From Stappia sp. MMSF_3263 (GTDB lineage: Bacteria; Pseudomonadota; Alphaproteobacteria; Rhizobiales; Stappiaceae), in NCBI RefSeq assembly GCF_030733745.1, contig NZ_JASHIK010000030.1, positions 1-33,479 on the forward strand: DNA of 33,479 bases, written 5' to 3'. The notes under the pieces were generated by a model that saw nothing but the letters and a program-made list of their open reading frames with translations, searched no databases and had not been told where the DNA came from. Below are positions 16,170 to 24,239 of the stretch, piece after piece. The position numbers and the translations under genes are program-made. Each line of letters opens with the position of its first letter. Positions within the stretch are counted from its first letter, which is position 1.

Positions 16170-17728
16170 GCCTTGCACATCTCTCCCGCCGACATCTTCT
16201 GGCCGGCTCGGCGCTTCTGGCGGGCGCAGCCGCCCTGCCCTCGCGCCTTGCCACGGCGGCGGCCGGCGGCCCGCAGCTCCGCATCGCCCAGCCCTGGGAG
16301 ATCCGCTCCACCAATCTTGCCAATTCCGGTTATTCCTTCACCAGGCCCGGCATCGTCGAAACCCTCATGGCGGTGGACGAGCAGGGACGCCTGGAAGCCG
16401 CGCTGGCGGAAAGCTGGTCGGTCAACGAGGACGCGACGCGCTGGCGGCTCGGCATCCGCGGCGATCTCGTCTTTCACGACGGCACGCCGTGCACCGCGCG
16501 CGAGGTCGCAGAGAGCCTCGAGCGCCTGATCGGGGAAACGCTCTATCTCCAGCGTGCCGGCATCGCCGCGATCGATGTCGAGGGCAATGATCTCGTCTTC
16601 TCGCTGGACGAACCGTTCGGCCCGTTCCTGTCCTATCTCGTCGACAATTCCGCCGCCATCGTCGCGCACTCGTCCTTCTCCGCCTCCGGCGCGATCGAGC
16701 GGCCCGTCGGCACCGGCCCTTTCCGTCTTGACGAGCTGGAACTTCCCCATGCCATGCGGCTGGTGCGTCACGATGCCTGGCGCGGCGGCATGGGCACGGT
16801 GGAGACGGTGCAATACGACGCCGTCCCCAATGGCGAAACGCGCGGCAACATCGCCATCGCCGGCGACAGCGATCTGGTCTTCAACATCCCCGCCCCGAGC
16901 ATTCGCCGTGTCGAGGCAACCGGCCTGATGACGATCGACCGGCCGGTCGTCCCGCGCGTTCACACCCTGATGCTGAACTGCGCCAAGCCGCAATTTTCCG
17001 ACAAGCGTTGCCGCCAGGCCATCAACATGGCCCTCGACCGGCAGGCGATCGCCACCGGCATCATGCGCAACCCGGCGCTCGCCGCCACCCAGTACATGCC
17101 GCCGGTCCTCGCCAACTGGCATTTCGATGACATCGCCCCGCACGCGAAGGACGTTGCGGCCGCCAACGCGCTGCTTGACGAAGCCGGCTGGGAACGCGGC
17201 GCGGACGGCATCCGAATGAAGGACGGCGTCCGCTTCTCCGGCGAAATCCTGACCTTCGCCAACCGGCCCGAGCTTCCGGTCATCGCCACGGCCATGCAGG
17301 CGCAGTTCCGCGAGATCGGCTACGACCTGGCCATCGGCGTCGGCGAATGGACGGCAATCTTCGAGGCGCAGCGCGACGGCAGCCTTGACATGGGTCTGAC
17401 CTCCCGCAACCTGGCGATCGTCCCGGATCCGATCGGGACGGTCGCCGCCGATTTCGCCAGCGACACGATCCCGCCGGGTGCGGCCGGAACCACGGGCTGG
17501 AAGAACGAGGAACTGCGCACCCTTGTCGCGCGCTACCTGCGGGAAGCCGACGCGGAACGCCAGGCCGAGCTGCGCCGAGGCATCATCGGCATCATTCACG
17601 AGGAGGTGCCCCTGATCCCGGTCGTCTGGTACGACCAGATCATCGCCATCAACAAGCGCCTGTCCGGCTTTCGCGGTGATCCGTTCGAGCTGCGTTTCAA
17701 CCTGCAAGACGTGTCCCTGTCGGGATGA
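16166..17728 (+). CDS. Tat-exported peptide/nickel-type (SBP family 5) binding protein
   Basis: 520 residues from ATG 16166 with AAGGA 9 nt upstream. The N-terminus SRRHLLAGSALLAGAAAL is a twin-arginine signal with a cleavage region near ATAAAGG, so the protein is exported folded. The mature part is an SBP_bac_5 (DppA/NikA/CntA-like) protein: ESWSVNEDATRWRLGIRGDLVFHDGTPCTAREV, RPVGTGPFRLDEL, KRCRQAINMALDRQAIATGI and a C-terminal EEVPLIPVVWYDQI are family landmarks. It binds the ligand for the permeases encoded next. Dpp, opine-metal and nickel-chelate binders all belong to this family; the riboswitch and Zur-like operator upstream favour a metal or metal chelate over peptides. Overlaps both neighbours by 4 nt. 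Confidence 0.92.
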   Translation: MSLAHLSRRHLLAGSALLAGAAALPSRLATAAAGGPQLRIAQPWEIRSTNLANSGYSFTRPGIVETLMAVDEQGRLEAALAESWSVNEDATRWRLGIRGDLVFHDGTPCTAREVAESLERLIGETLYLQRAGIAAIDVEGNDLVFSLDEPFGPFLSYLVDNSAAIVAHSSFSASGAIERPVGTGPFRLDELELPHAMRLVRHDAWRGGMGTVETVQYDAVPNGETRGNIAIAGDSDLVFNIPAPSIRRVEATGLMTIDRPVVPRVHTLMLNCAKPQFSDKRCRQAINMALDRQAIATGIMRNPALAATQYMPPVLANWHFDDIAPHAKDVAAANALLDEAGWERGADGIRMKDGVRFSGEILTFANRPELPVIATAMQAQFREIGYDLAIGVGEWTAIFEAQRDGSLDMGLTSRNLAIVPDPIGTVAADFASDTIPPGAAGTTGWKNEELRTLVARYLREADAERQAELRRGIIGIIHEEVPLIPVVWYDQIIAINKRLSGFRGDPFELRFNLQDVSLSG

Positions 17729-18678
17729 TGCAGCTCGCCCGGATCATCGGCGCCCGCCTCGCGCAGGCGGTCGCCGTCGCCCTCGTCCTGGCGACGCTGT
17801 GCTTTGCCTTCGTTCAGACCCTGCCCGGCGACCTCGCCCTCAGCGTCGCCGCCGCGCGCACGGGCCAGGACCGGCTGACCCCGGAACTGACGGAGCGCAT
17901 CCGCCGCGAGGAAGGGCTCGACCGACCGCTGCCCGAGCAATATGCGGGCTGGATCGGCCGGCTCGCCAGCGGCGACCTTGGCGTCTCGATGGTCAGCGGC
18001 AGGCCGGTGATCGAGGAACTGGCGACCCATGCCCGGCTGACACTTGTGCTCGGACTGACCGGCTGGCTGCTCTCCTATCTGGTCGCCATCCCGCTGGGTC
18101 TGGCCGCCGGCAGGCGTCCCGGCGGCTGGCTCGACCGCGTCACCCAGGGACTGGCGGTGCTGCTCGCCTCGACGCCGGCCTTCCTTGTCGGCGTGCTGCT
18201 GATCTCGCTGTTCGCGCTCTGGCTTCGCTGGCTGCCCCCGGCCGGCTACCGTTCGACCGCCCACATGGTGCTGCCCGCCCTGACGCTTGCCCTTGGCCTT
18301 GCCGCCTATTCCGTGCGGGTCGTGCGCAACGCCGTGGTCGACGTCCACTCCGCCTTCTTCATGACCTATGCGGAGATCCGCGGCCTGCCGCCCGGCACGG
18401 CATTCCGGCGCCATGGTTTGCGCAATGCCGCCATCCCGGTCGTCACCTTCATGGCGCTGCAGATGGCCTACATGATTGACGGTTTCGTCGTCGTCGAGAC
18501 GCTGTTCGGCTTTCCTGGCCTCGGCAACCTGCTGATCCGCTCGCTGCTCGCCCGCGACATTCCGATGATCATGGGCGCCGGCCTGCTGATCGGCCTGGTC
18601 TACGCCCTTGCCAACCTTGCGGCGGACCTTGCCTGCTACCGGCTCGACCCGCGCCTGCGACGGATGGGCAGCGCATGA
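17725..18678 (+). CDS. ABC permease, DppB/NikB type
   Basis: 317 residues; ATG 17725 overlaps the binding-protein stop (ATGATG, so 17728 is an alternative start). The first permease of the peptide/nickel ABC family. N-terminal TM1 followed by FVQTLPGDLAL and EEGLDRPLPEQYAGWIGRLASGDLGVSMVSGRPV, then five more membrane segments. The cytoplasmic EAA-like loop is YAEIRGLPPGTAFRRHGLRNAAIP, followed by the GFPGLGNLLIRSLLARDIPM block typical of DppB. Complete, with no frame problem. It pairs with the frameshifted DppC-type permease downstream. Confidence 0.93.
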   Translation: MMQLARIIGARLAQAVAVALVLATLCFAFVQTLPGDLALSVAAARTGQDRLTPELTERIRREEGLDRPLPEQYAGWIGRLASGDLGVSMVSGRPVIEELATHARLTLVLGLTGWLLSYLVAIPLGLAAGRRPGGWLDRVTQGLAVLLASTPAFLVGVLLISLFALWLRWLPPAGYRSTAHMVLPALTLALGLAAYSVRVVRNAVVDVHSAFFMTYAEIRGLPPGTAFRRHGLRNAAIPVVTFMALQMAYMIDGFVVVETLFGFPGLGNLLIRSLLARDIPMIMGAGLLIGLVYALANLAADLACYRLDPRLRRMGSA

Positions 18679-19501
18679 ACATTTCCGATCTCGCCCGCCC
18701 GCACCGTCGGCACCCGCCATACGGCCTTGTCGCCGGCCTGACGCTTGCCGGCCTCCTTGCCGTATCGAGCCTTGCCCCCTTCTGGCTCCCCCTGCCGGAC
18801 CCGAACCGGCAGGACCTGATGGCGGTGCTGGCGCCGCCGGGAGCCGGCCATCTGCTCGGCACGGATCACCTTGGCCGCGACATCCTCTCCCGCGTTCTTC
18901 ACGGCGCCCCGCGCTCGCTCGGCATCGCCCTTGCCTGTGTCGCCTCGACGGCGGTTCTGGGCGTGCTGCTCGGTCTCGCGGCCGGTTCTCCGACACTCTC
19001 ATCATGCGCCTCGCCGACCTCGTCCTTGCCTTTCCCGGCCTGTTGCTGGCCCTGCTGCTGGCCGGGCTCACCGGCGGCGGCCTGCTGCCCATGGCGATCG
19101 GCATCCAGATTGCCCTGTGGCCGCTCTTTGCCCGCATGGCGCGCGCCAACGCGCGCGTCGCCTTGCAGGAAACCCATGTCGAGGCCGCCCGGCTCGCCGG
19201 CTTCTCGTCAGGGCACATCCTGCGTCATCACTTGTTGCCGCCCGTGCTGCGCCAGACCGTCTCGCTTGCCGCGCTCGGCGTCGGCTCCGCGATCCTGACG
19301 ATTTCCTCGCTGGGTTTTCTCGGCCTTGGCCTGGAGCCGCCCACACCTGAATGGGGCGCGATGATCGGCGAACTGCTCCCCTATGCGCCGGAAGCGCCGG
19401 TGCAGATCCTGGCGCCCTGCCTTGCCATCGTCGCAAGCGTCTTCGCCTTCACCCTTGTCGGCAAAAGCATCGCCGCGCGTCTCGCAGGAGGACAGGAATG
19501 A
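18675..19501 (+). pseudogene. ABC permease, DppC/NikC type, with frameshift
   Basis: Starts at ATG 18675 (ATGA overlap with the previous gene). The first ~103 residues are normal for DppC: APPGAGHLLGTDHLGRDILSRVLHGAPRSL, then GVLLGLAAG. At about 18978-18986 homology moves to another frame, where it continues as GRFSDTLIMRLADLVLAFPG, the EAA loop ETHVEAARLAGFSSGHILRHHLLP and SSLGFLGLGLEPPTPEWG, ending at 19501. Family members have a few more residues between LAAG and the aspartate of DTLIMR, so a deletion of 3n+1 nt (about 10-13) is the simplest explanation, possibly between GCGGCCGG-type repeats. If real, the product would stop early (207 residues, wrong sequence after ~103) and the importer would be dead; the ATPase start overlaps the end of this gene. 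An assembly error is equally possible. Confidence 0.8.
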
Positions 19502-20994
19502 CCACGCACGCCTTCTCGCTCGATCGGCTTGAAGTTCTCGACCGGTCCGGAACGCCGCTTGTGAGCATCGGCCCGCTGGCGTTGCGGCCCGGAGAGATCC
19601 TCTGCGTCATCGGCGAGACCGGCTCCGGCAAGAGCCTGCTTGCCCAGGCGGCCATGGGCCTGCTGCCGCAGGAGCTTCACGCACGCGGCACGTTTCGCTT
19701 CGCCCACGGCAAGGCAGTCGATGCGCGGGACCGCCAGGCTCTTCGCACACTTTGGGACCGGGAAACCTGCATCGTGCCGCAGGAGCCGGCGGCCGCCCTC
19801 GATCCGCTTGCCCGCATCGCCCGGCAACTTGTCGACCCCGATGACGGATCGAAGGCCGCCGACTTGCTCGCCCGGGTCGACCTCCCGGCCGCGACCGGCG
19901 GCCTCTATCCTTTCGAGGTCTCCGGCGGCATGGCGCAGCGCGTCCTGATCGCCAACGCCGCCGCCAGTCCGGCCGGGCTCGTGATCGCCGACGAGCCGAC
20001 CAAGGGCCTCGACACCCATCGCATCGCCCGGGTCACCGGCCTTCTCCGCCAGCTCAACGACGAGGGAAAGACACTTCTCGTCATCACCCATGATCTTGCC
20101 GTTGTTCGCGCGCTCGCCGGCCGCGTCGCGATCATGAAGGACGGGGAGATTGTCGAGACGGGCGAGACGGACGAGGTCCTGTCGCGGCCACGGCATCCCT
20201 ATTCGCGCGCATGGCTCGCCGCCGATCCCCGCAACTGGCCGGCCTGCCCGACCTGCCTTGCCTCCGACGACGTCGTGCTCGCGGCACACGGCCTCAGCGC
20301 GGCGCATCACCCCGCCCGCCCCCTTTTCCGCGATCTCGACCTGCATGTGCATCGCGGCGAGGTGCTGGCCGTCACCGGCCCCAGCGGCGTCGGCAAGAGC
20401 ACGCTCGGCAACGTGTTGCTTGGCTTGTTACCGCCACTGCACGGTGAGGTATCATGGCGCGGTTGCGACATCCTGAGGGATCGCGGCGGATTGCGGCGGC
20501 TGCGGCGCCGCTTCCAGAAGCTACACCAGGATCCGGCCACGGTCTTCGCGCCGCATCGCGGCATCGGCGCCCAGCTGCGCGATGTCCTCGCCCTTTCGGC
20601 CGCCCGCCCGGACATGGAGGCCCTTCGACCGGTTCTCGAGCGCCTGCATCTCTCCCCGGCCCTGCTTCACCGCCGCATCGGCGAGGTATCGGGCGGCGAG
20701 GCGCAGCGGCTGGCGCTGGCCCGCCTGCTGATGCTCGACCCCTGGCTGATCGTCGCCGACGAGCCGACATCCCGGCTCGATCCGATCGTTCAGCGCGAGA
20801 CGATGATGCTGTTGCGCGACTGCGTCGCCGAACGCGGCTTGTCGCTGGTTCTGGTCAGCCACAACGCCGAGCTGGTCCGGGCGGTCGCCGACACTGTTCT
20901 GCACCTGGACGGGGTGACGCCGGGCCGGCAGGAACCGGTCGCGGCCTGCCGGCAGCCGCTGCAACTTGACGCTCCGCTGGAGGCGGTCGGTTAG
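19498..20994 (+). CDS. Fused two-domain ABC ATPase, DppD-DppF/NikD-NikE type
   Basis: 498 residues from ATG 19498 (ATGA overlap; GCAGGAGG upstream). Two complete nucleotide-binding domains in one chain. The first has Walker A GETGSGKS (39-46), signature VSGGMAQR (141-148), Walker B LVIADEP (161-167) and the switch His in ITHD. The second has Walker A GPSGVGKS (294-301), signature VSGGEAQR (397-404), Walker B LIVADEP (417-423) and SHN. The oligopeptide-type linker RPRHPYSRAWLAADP follows the first domain; the cysteine pair CPTC (250-253) lies in the linker. It powers import by the binding protein and permeases encoded upstream. Fusion of the D and F subunits is common in nickel/peptide systems. 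Last gene of the riboswitch operon. Confidence 0.93.
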   Translation: MTTHAFSLDRLEVLDRSGTPLVSIGPLALRPGEILCVIGETGSGKSLLAQAAMGLLPQELHARGTFRFAHGKAVDARDRQALRTLWDRETCIVPQEPAAALDPLARIARQLVDPDDGSKAADLLARVDLPAATGGLYPFEVSGGMAQRVLIANAAASPAGLVIADEPTKGLDTHRIARVTGLLRQLNDEGKTLLVITHDLAVVRALAGRVAIMKDGEIVETGETDEVLSRPRHPYSRAWLAADPRNWPACPTCLASDDVVLAAHGLSAAHHPARPLFRDLDLHVHRGEVLAVTGPSGVGKSTLGNVLLGLLPPLHGEVSWRGCDILRDRGGLRRLRRRFQKLHQDPATVFAPHRGIGAQLRDVLALSAARPDMEALRPVLERLHLSPALLHRRIGEVSGGEAQRLALARLLMLDPWLIVADEPTSRLDPIVQRETMMLLRDCVAERGLSLVLVSHNAELVRAVADTVLHLDGVTPGRQEPVAACRQPLQLDAPLEAVG

Positions 20995-21002
20995 ACAAAA
21001 AT

Positions 21003-21061
21003 GCGACAATTTCGATAAATTACGCTGCAATTTGACGCAGTTTTTTGTTCGAAATTGTCGC
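21003..21061. repeat. 12-bp perfect inverted repeat in an AT-rich patch
   Basis: GCGACAATTTCG (21003-21014) and CGAAATTGTCGC (21050-21061) pair perfectly; flanking A-T and G-T pairs extend the stem to about 16 bp. The 35-nt interior has a small CTGC/GCAG hairpin (21025-21040) followed by six T (21041-21046). It begins 9 nt after the ABC operon stop and is clearly AT-richer than its surroundings. Part of the interior, CGCTGCAATTTGACGC (21023-21038), is a one-mismatch copy of CGCTGCAACTTGACGC in the 3' end of the ATPase gene. A transcription terminator or 3'-end element is likely; a mobile remnant is possible. Confidence 0.6.
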
Positions 21062-21138
21062 GTTTGCACAAGTCTGCCGGAACGATTCCGTCGTTTCAGG
21101 CACCGCTCCGGCACTCCGGCTGCTGCGCGGGACAGCCC

Positions 21139-21165
21139 TTGTCCCCGCAGGGTGAACGGGGACAA
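21139..21165. terminator. Hairpin between convergent genes
   Basis: Perfect 9-bp inverted repeat TTGTCCCCG / CGGGGACAA with a 9-nt loop, between the plus-strand ABC operon and the minus-strand GntR gene (36 nt beyond the latter's stop). No strong U-tract on either side. Probable shared or bidirectional terminator or insulator. Confidence 0.5.
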
Positions 21166-21200
21166 CCGCGATCACGTCCAGCCTGGAACGACCGCCGACA

Positions 21201-21911
21201 TCACGGCGCCAGCGGGGCCGAGAGGATTTCCAGGCATTCCTGGTCGGACCGCCGCTTGCCCTTCTGGCGGGCCTGCGGGTCGGTTTCCGGCAGCGACAGC
21301 GACCGGTTGATGATCAGGATATGCTCCTGCAGCAGGGCCCGGGCGGCCTCGAATTCCCGGCGCGCGACGAGGTCGCGCAGTTCGATATGCTCGGCGAAGG
21401 AGCGGCTCCAGAAATTGCCCTCGCCGGATTGCAGCCGGGCGCGCAGCGCCTCCAGCGCATTCGCCGTCAGGTCGTAGGCCTTCTCCAGGTAGCGGTTGCC
21501 CGCCATCTGCAGGATCGCCCTGTGATAGGCGCTGTCGGCCCTGCTGTAGAGCCACCATTCGCCCACATCAATGGCGTGCTGCATCTGCGAAATCGCGCCG
21601 TTCAGCCGATGCACCAGGGCGTCCGGATCCCGCGCCAGGGCCGTATCCAGCGCCTCGCGTTCGAGCATCGCGCGGAAGCGGCTCATCGCCTCCACGTCCT
21701 GCCGCGAGGGAGTGACAACATAGGTACCCGCCTGCGGCACGATGGTGACAAGTCCCATGTCGCGCAGGTCCATGAAGGCCGCGCGCACCGGCGCCTTGCT
21801 CATGCCCAATGCCCGCGCGATCTGCTCTTCCGACAGCCGTTCGCCGAACTCGAACTTGCCTGAAACGATGGCCTCGCGAAGCCGCTCGCAGGCGTCCTGG
21901 GTAAGTGACAA
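21201..21911 (-). CDS. GntR-family (FCD) transcription regulator
   Basis: 236 residues from TTG 21911, chosen because AAGGAG lies 6 nt upstream and the product then begins SLTQDACERLREAIVSG, the usual GntR start. A TTG at 21989 in the same frame would add 26 atypical residues without a good ribosome site. Winged HTH with GERLSEEQIARALGMSKAPVRAAFMDL and QAGTYVVTP. C-terminal FCD domain with the metal/ligand set D126, H130, H175 and H197. Divergent from the dehydrogenase/TRAP operon; the 18-bp palindrome between them is the likely operator. FCD regulators usually bind small organic acids as inducers, fitting a role as repressor of the TRAP operon. Confidence 0.92.
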   Translation of the reverse strand: MSLTQDACERLREAIVSGKFEFGERLSEEQIARALGMSKAPVRAAFMDLRDMGLVTIVPQAGTYVVTPSRQDVEAMSRFRAMLEREALDTALARDPDALVHRLNGAISQMQHAIDVGEWWLYSRADSAYHRAILQMAGNRYLEKAYDLTANALEALRARLQSGEGNFWSRSFAEHIELRDLVARREFEAARALLQEHILIINRSLSLPETDPQARQKGKRRSDQECLEILSAPLAP

Positions 21912-22020
21912 GGCCCTCTCCTTCCCGGTCCGGGTGCGATCCAACGCGGACGACAAGCCTGAAATCACCTGAATTCCGGACTTTTTCAAGCGCGATAAAA
22001 ACCGTTTGACATTCCATCAA

Positions 22021-22038
22021 ATTCTAGAATTCTAGAAT
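22021..22038. promoter_or_regulatory. 18-bp perfect palindrome, probable GntR operator
   Basis: ATTCTAGAATTCTAGAAT equals two abutting TTCTAGAA octamers flanked by A and T. It lies 47 bp before the dehydrogenase ATG and 10 bp after a perfect TTGACA -35 hexamer (22006-22011), so a bound repressor would cover the -10 region of the plus-strand promoter. No ideal -10 is visible at 17-bp spacing. Located in the GntR/dehydrogenase divergent gap. Confidence 0.7.
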
Positions 22039-22084
22039 AGATACGTCAATCGCCAATCGCGTCTCCCAATTCCAAGAGGTTTCC

Positions 22085-23122
22085 ATGACCCGCCTTCGCC
22101 TGCTCACCCCCGATGCCCAATACCCGGACGATGCCGAAATCGAGAGGGTTACGGCCGGCGAGCTGGTCGACTGGGATATCCACCGGGAGCGCAGCTTCGA
22201 GCGCCTGCCGGAGGCGGTGCTGCGCGGTTGCGACGCGATGGTGGTGTGGCACGAGATGCCGGTGACACGGGAGATGATCGCCAGGCTGGAACGCTGCCGG
22301 ATCATCGTGCGGGCCGGCGTCGGCTTCGACCACATCGATCTCGAGGCGGCGGCCGCCGCCGGCATCCCTGTCTGCAACACACCCGACTACGGCACCAGCG
22401 AGGTGGCCGACCACGCCATCGCCCTGATGCTGACCCTGCGCCGCGGTATCGGCTCCTACCACCGCAACCTGATGGCCTCGCCCCAGGAAGGCTTCGACCA
22501 TGCCCGCGCGCCGCTCCTTGCCAGGCTCAGGGGCAAGACCTTCGGCGTTGTCGGGCTCGGTCGCATCGGCATTGCCGCAGCGCTGAGGGCCAAGGCCTTC
22601 GGCATGCGGGTTCTGGCCTACGACCCGCTCGTCTCCCGCGGTACGGAGATCGCCGCCGGCGTCGACCGCTGCGACAGGCTGGAGGAACTGCTCGCCCAGA
22701 GCGACGTCGTCAGCCTGCACTGCCCGTTGACGCCGCAGACGCTGAAGATGATCGACGCCGGGCGGCTGGCGCAGATGCGCCCGCACGCGGTGCTGATCAA
22801 CACGGCGCGCGGCGCCATCATCGACATCGACGCCCTGCTCGACGCCCTGCGCAAGGGCACGATCGCCGGCGCCGGCATCGATGTGCTCCCGGTCGAGCCG
22901 CCCTCGCCCGAGGACGCCATCGCCCGGGCCTATGCCAACGGCGCCGACCCGATCGTCGGGGAACGGCTGTTCGTCACCCCGCATGCGGCCTGGTCGAGCC
23001 CGGAAAGCGTCGCCGACGCCCGCCGCCTGTCGGTGGAGACGGCCATGCAGTTCCTGCGCGAGGGCAGCCTGCGCAACCTCGTGAATTCACCGAGCGCGGC
23101 ACCGCTGAGCGGCGTCGCCTGA
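22085..23122 (+). CDS. D-isomer-specific 2-hydroxyacid dehydrogenase
   Basis: 345 residues; ATG 22085 follows AGAGG at 7 nt. NAD-binding Rossmann loop GLGRIG (157-162) with acidic D180 at the end of beta-2 (AYDP), and the catalytic triad R242 (INTARGA), E271 (DVLPVEPP) and H300 (TPHAAW). The N-terminal part RAGVGFDHIDLEAAAAAGIPVCNTPDYGTSEVADHA resembles CtBP/phosphoglycerate dehydrogenase relatives. It interconverts a D-2-hydroxy acid and the 2-oxo acid. It is the first gene of the GntR-controlled operon with a TRAP transporter of a type that can carry oxo acids, so it probably acts on the imported compound or its product. Not likely to be SerA, as the context is catabolic and no ACT domain is present. 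Confidence 0.93.
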   Translation: MTRLRLLTPDAQYPDDAEIERVTAGELVDWDIHRERSFERLPEAVLRGCDAMVVWHEMPVTREMIARLERCRIIVRAGVGFDHIDLEAAAAAGIPVCNTPDYGTSEVADHAIALMLTLRRGIGSYHRNLMASPQEGFDHARAPLLARLRGKTFGVVGLGRIGIAAALRAKAFGMRVLAYDPLVSRGTEIAAGVDRCDRLEELLAQSDVVSLHCPLTPQTLKMIDAGRLAQMRPHAVLINTARGAIIDIDALLDALRKGTIAGAGIDVLPVEPPSPEDAIARAYANGADPIVGERLFVTPHAAWSSPESVADARRLSVETAMQFLREGSLRNLVNSPSAAPLSGVA

Positions 23123-23209
23123 CACGGACAACCGACTTCGCGGGAAGCACCCGCGACACGATCCAAGGACATGGGATCAGCCAAACATGTCCACCCTGGG
23201 AGGAAGACC

Positions 23210-24226
23210 ATGAGAAAGACACTGTTCAACGCCGTCGTGGCGGCTTGTCTGATGACCGGCACCAGCGCCGTGGCGCAGGAGTTCCAGTTCACGTTCCAGT
23301 CGGTCGATCCGGCGGGCAACCCGAACTTCGCCATCCAGCAGGCCTGGACCGATCGGGTGAAGGAGATGTCCGGCGGCCGTCTTGCCATCGAACTGCTGCC
23401 GGTCGGCGCCGTGGTCGAATACAACGAGACCCAGGAAGCGGTCGGCTCCGGCATCCTCGACGGCCATATCACCGACGTCAGCTATTTCTCCGGCAAGGAT
23501 CCGGCCTTCGGCCTGATCGCCAACCCGACCGGCGCCTGGTCGTCGCCCGACGAGATGTTCCGCTTCATCAACTATGGCGGCGGGCACGAACTGATGAACG
23601 AGCTGGAAGGCCCCTATGGCCTGCGCTTCATCGGCGCGACCACGACCGGCCTTGAAGGCTTCGTCTCACGGCGTCCGCTCAACGGCGTCGACGACCTCAA
23701 GGGCCTGAAGGTCCGCGCGCCCGAGGGCCTCATCCAGGAAGTCTTCGCCGCGGCCGGCGCCGTGCCGGTCAACCTGCCGTATTCGGAGGTCTACACCGCG
23801 CTCGACAAGGGCGTGATCGACGCGGCCGACTCCACGGTCTTTTCGACCAATCACCAGCAGGGCCTGCACAAGGTCGCCGCGCACCCGGTTTATCCCGGCT
23901 TCCACTCCATGCCGCTCGTCGAGGTGTCGATGAACCTGGAGAAGTGGAACGCCCTGCCGGCCGACCTGCAGGCGATCCTCACGGTCTCCGTCCGCGACTT
24001 CGCGCAGGATTCCGTCGCCACCCTGTCGATGAACGACCTGAAGGCCTATGCGGAAGCCACCGCCGACCCGAACATCACCGTCCATGACTGGTCGGCGGAT
24101 GAGCGGGCCAGGTTCCGCACGATCGCCATGGACCAGTGGGCCAAGGTCGCCGAGCGCTCGGAGAACGCGCAGAAGGTCTACGACAAGCTGACCAGCTACC
24201 TGAAGAGCCAGGGCCTGCTGAACTGA
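23210..24226 (+). CDS. dctP: TRAP transporter solute-binding protein DctP (TakP-like)
   Basis: 338 residues from ATG 23210 with GGGAGGA 6 nt upstream; an in-frame ATG at 23171 lacks a comparable site and would bury the signal peptide. Sec signal MRKTLFNAVVAACLMTGTSAVA, cleavage before QE. DctP fold with the substrate-binding arginine R169 in LKGLKVRAPEG, followed by GAVPVNLPYSEVYTALDKGVIDAAD. HPVYPGFHSMPLVEVSMN is seen in the TakP-like subgroup known to bind 2-oxo acids with a cation. It captures the substrate in the periplasm for DctQM. Followed by a GC-rich hairpin that may raise its mRNA level over the membrane genes. Confidence 0.93.
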   Translation: MRKTLFNAVVAACLMTGTSAVAQEFQFTFQSVDPAGNPNFAIQQAWTDRVKEMSGGRLAIELLPVGAVVEYNETQEAVGSGILDGHITDVSYFSGKDPAFGLIANPTGAWSSPDEMFRFINYGGGHELMNELEGPYGLRFIGATTTGLEGFVSRRPLNGVDDLKGLKVRAPEGLIQEVFAAAGAVPVNLPYSEVYTALDKGVIDAADSTVFSTNHQQGLHKVAAHPVYPGFHSMPLVEVSMNLEKWNALPADLQAILTVSVRDFAQDSVATLSMNDLKAYAEATADPNITVHDWSADERARFRTIAMDQWAKVAERSENAQKVYDKLTSYLKSQGLLN

Positions 24227-24239
24227 TACGGCAGGACCG

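Noticed and set aside
15821-17707. Long minus-strand open frame across the DMT and binding-protein genes
   Set aside because: It crosses two well-supported plus-strand genes and shows no recognisable domain.
18608-18985. Treating the second frame of the DppC region as a separate complete gene with its own start
   Set aside because: Upstream of about 18986 this frame has no permease similarity and overlaps the correct N-terminal half in the other frame; one frameshifted gene explains both halves.
21003-21061. XerCD dif site or phage attachment site
   Set aside because: The arms do not resemble XerC/XerD half-sites, the spacing is far too long, and no integrase or prophage gene is nearby.
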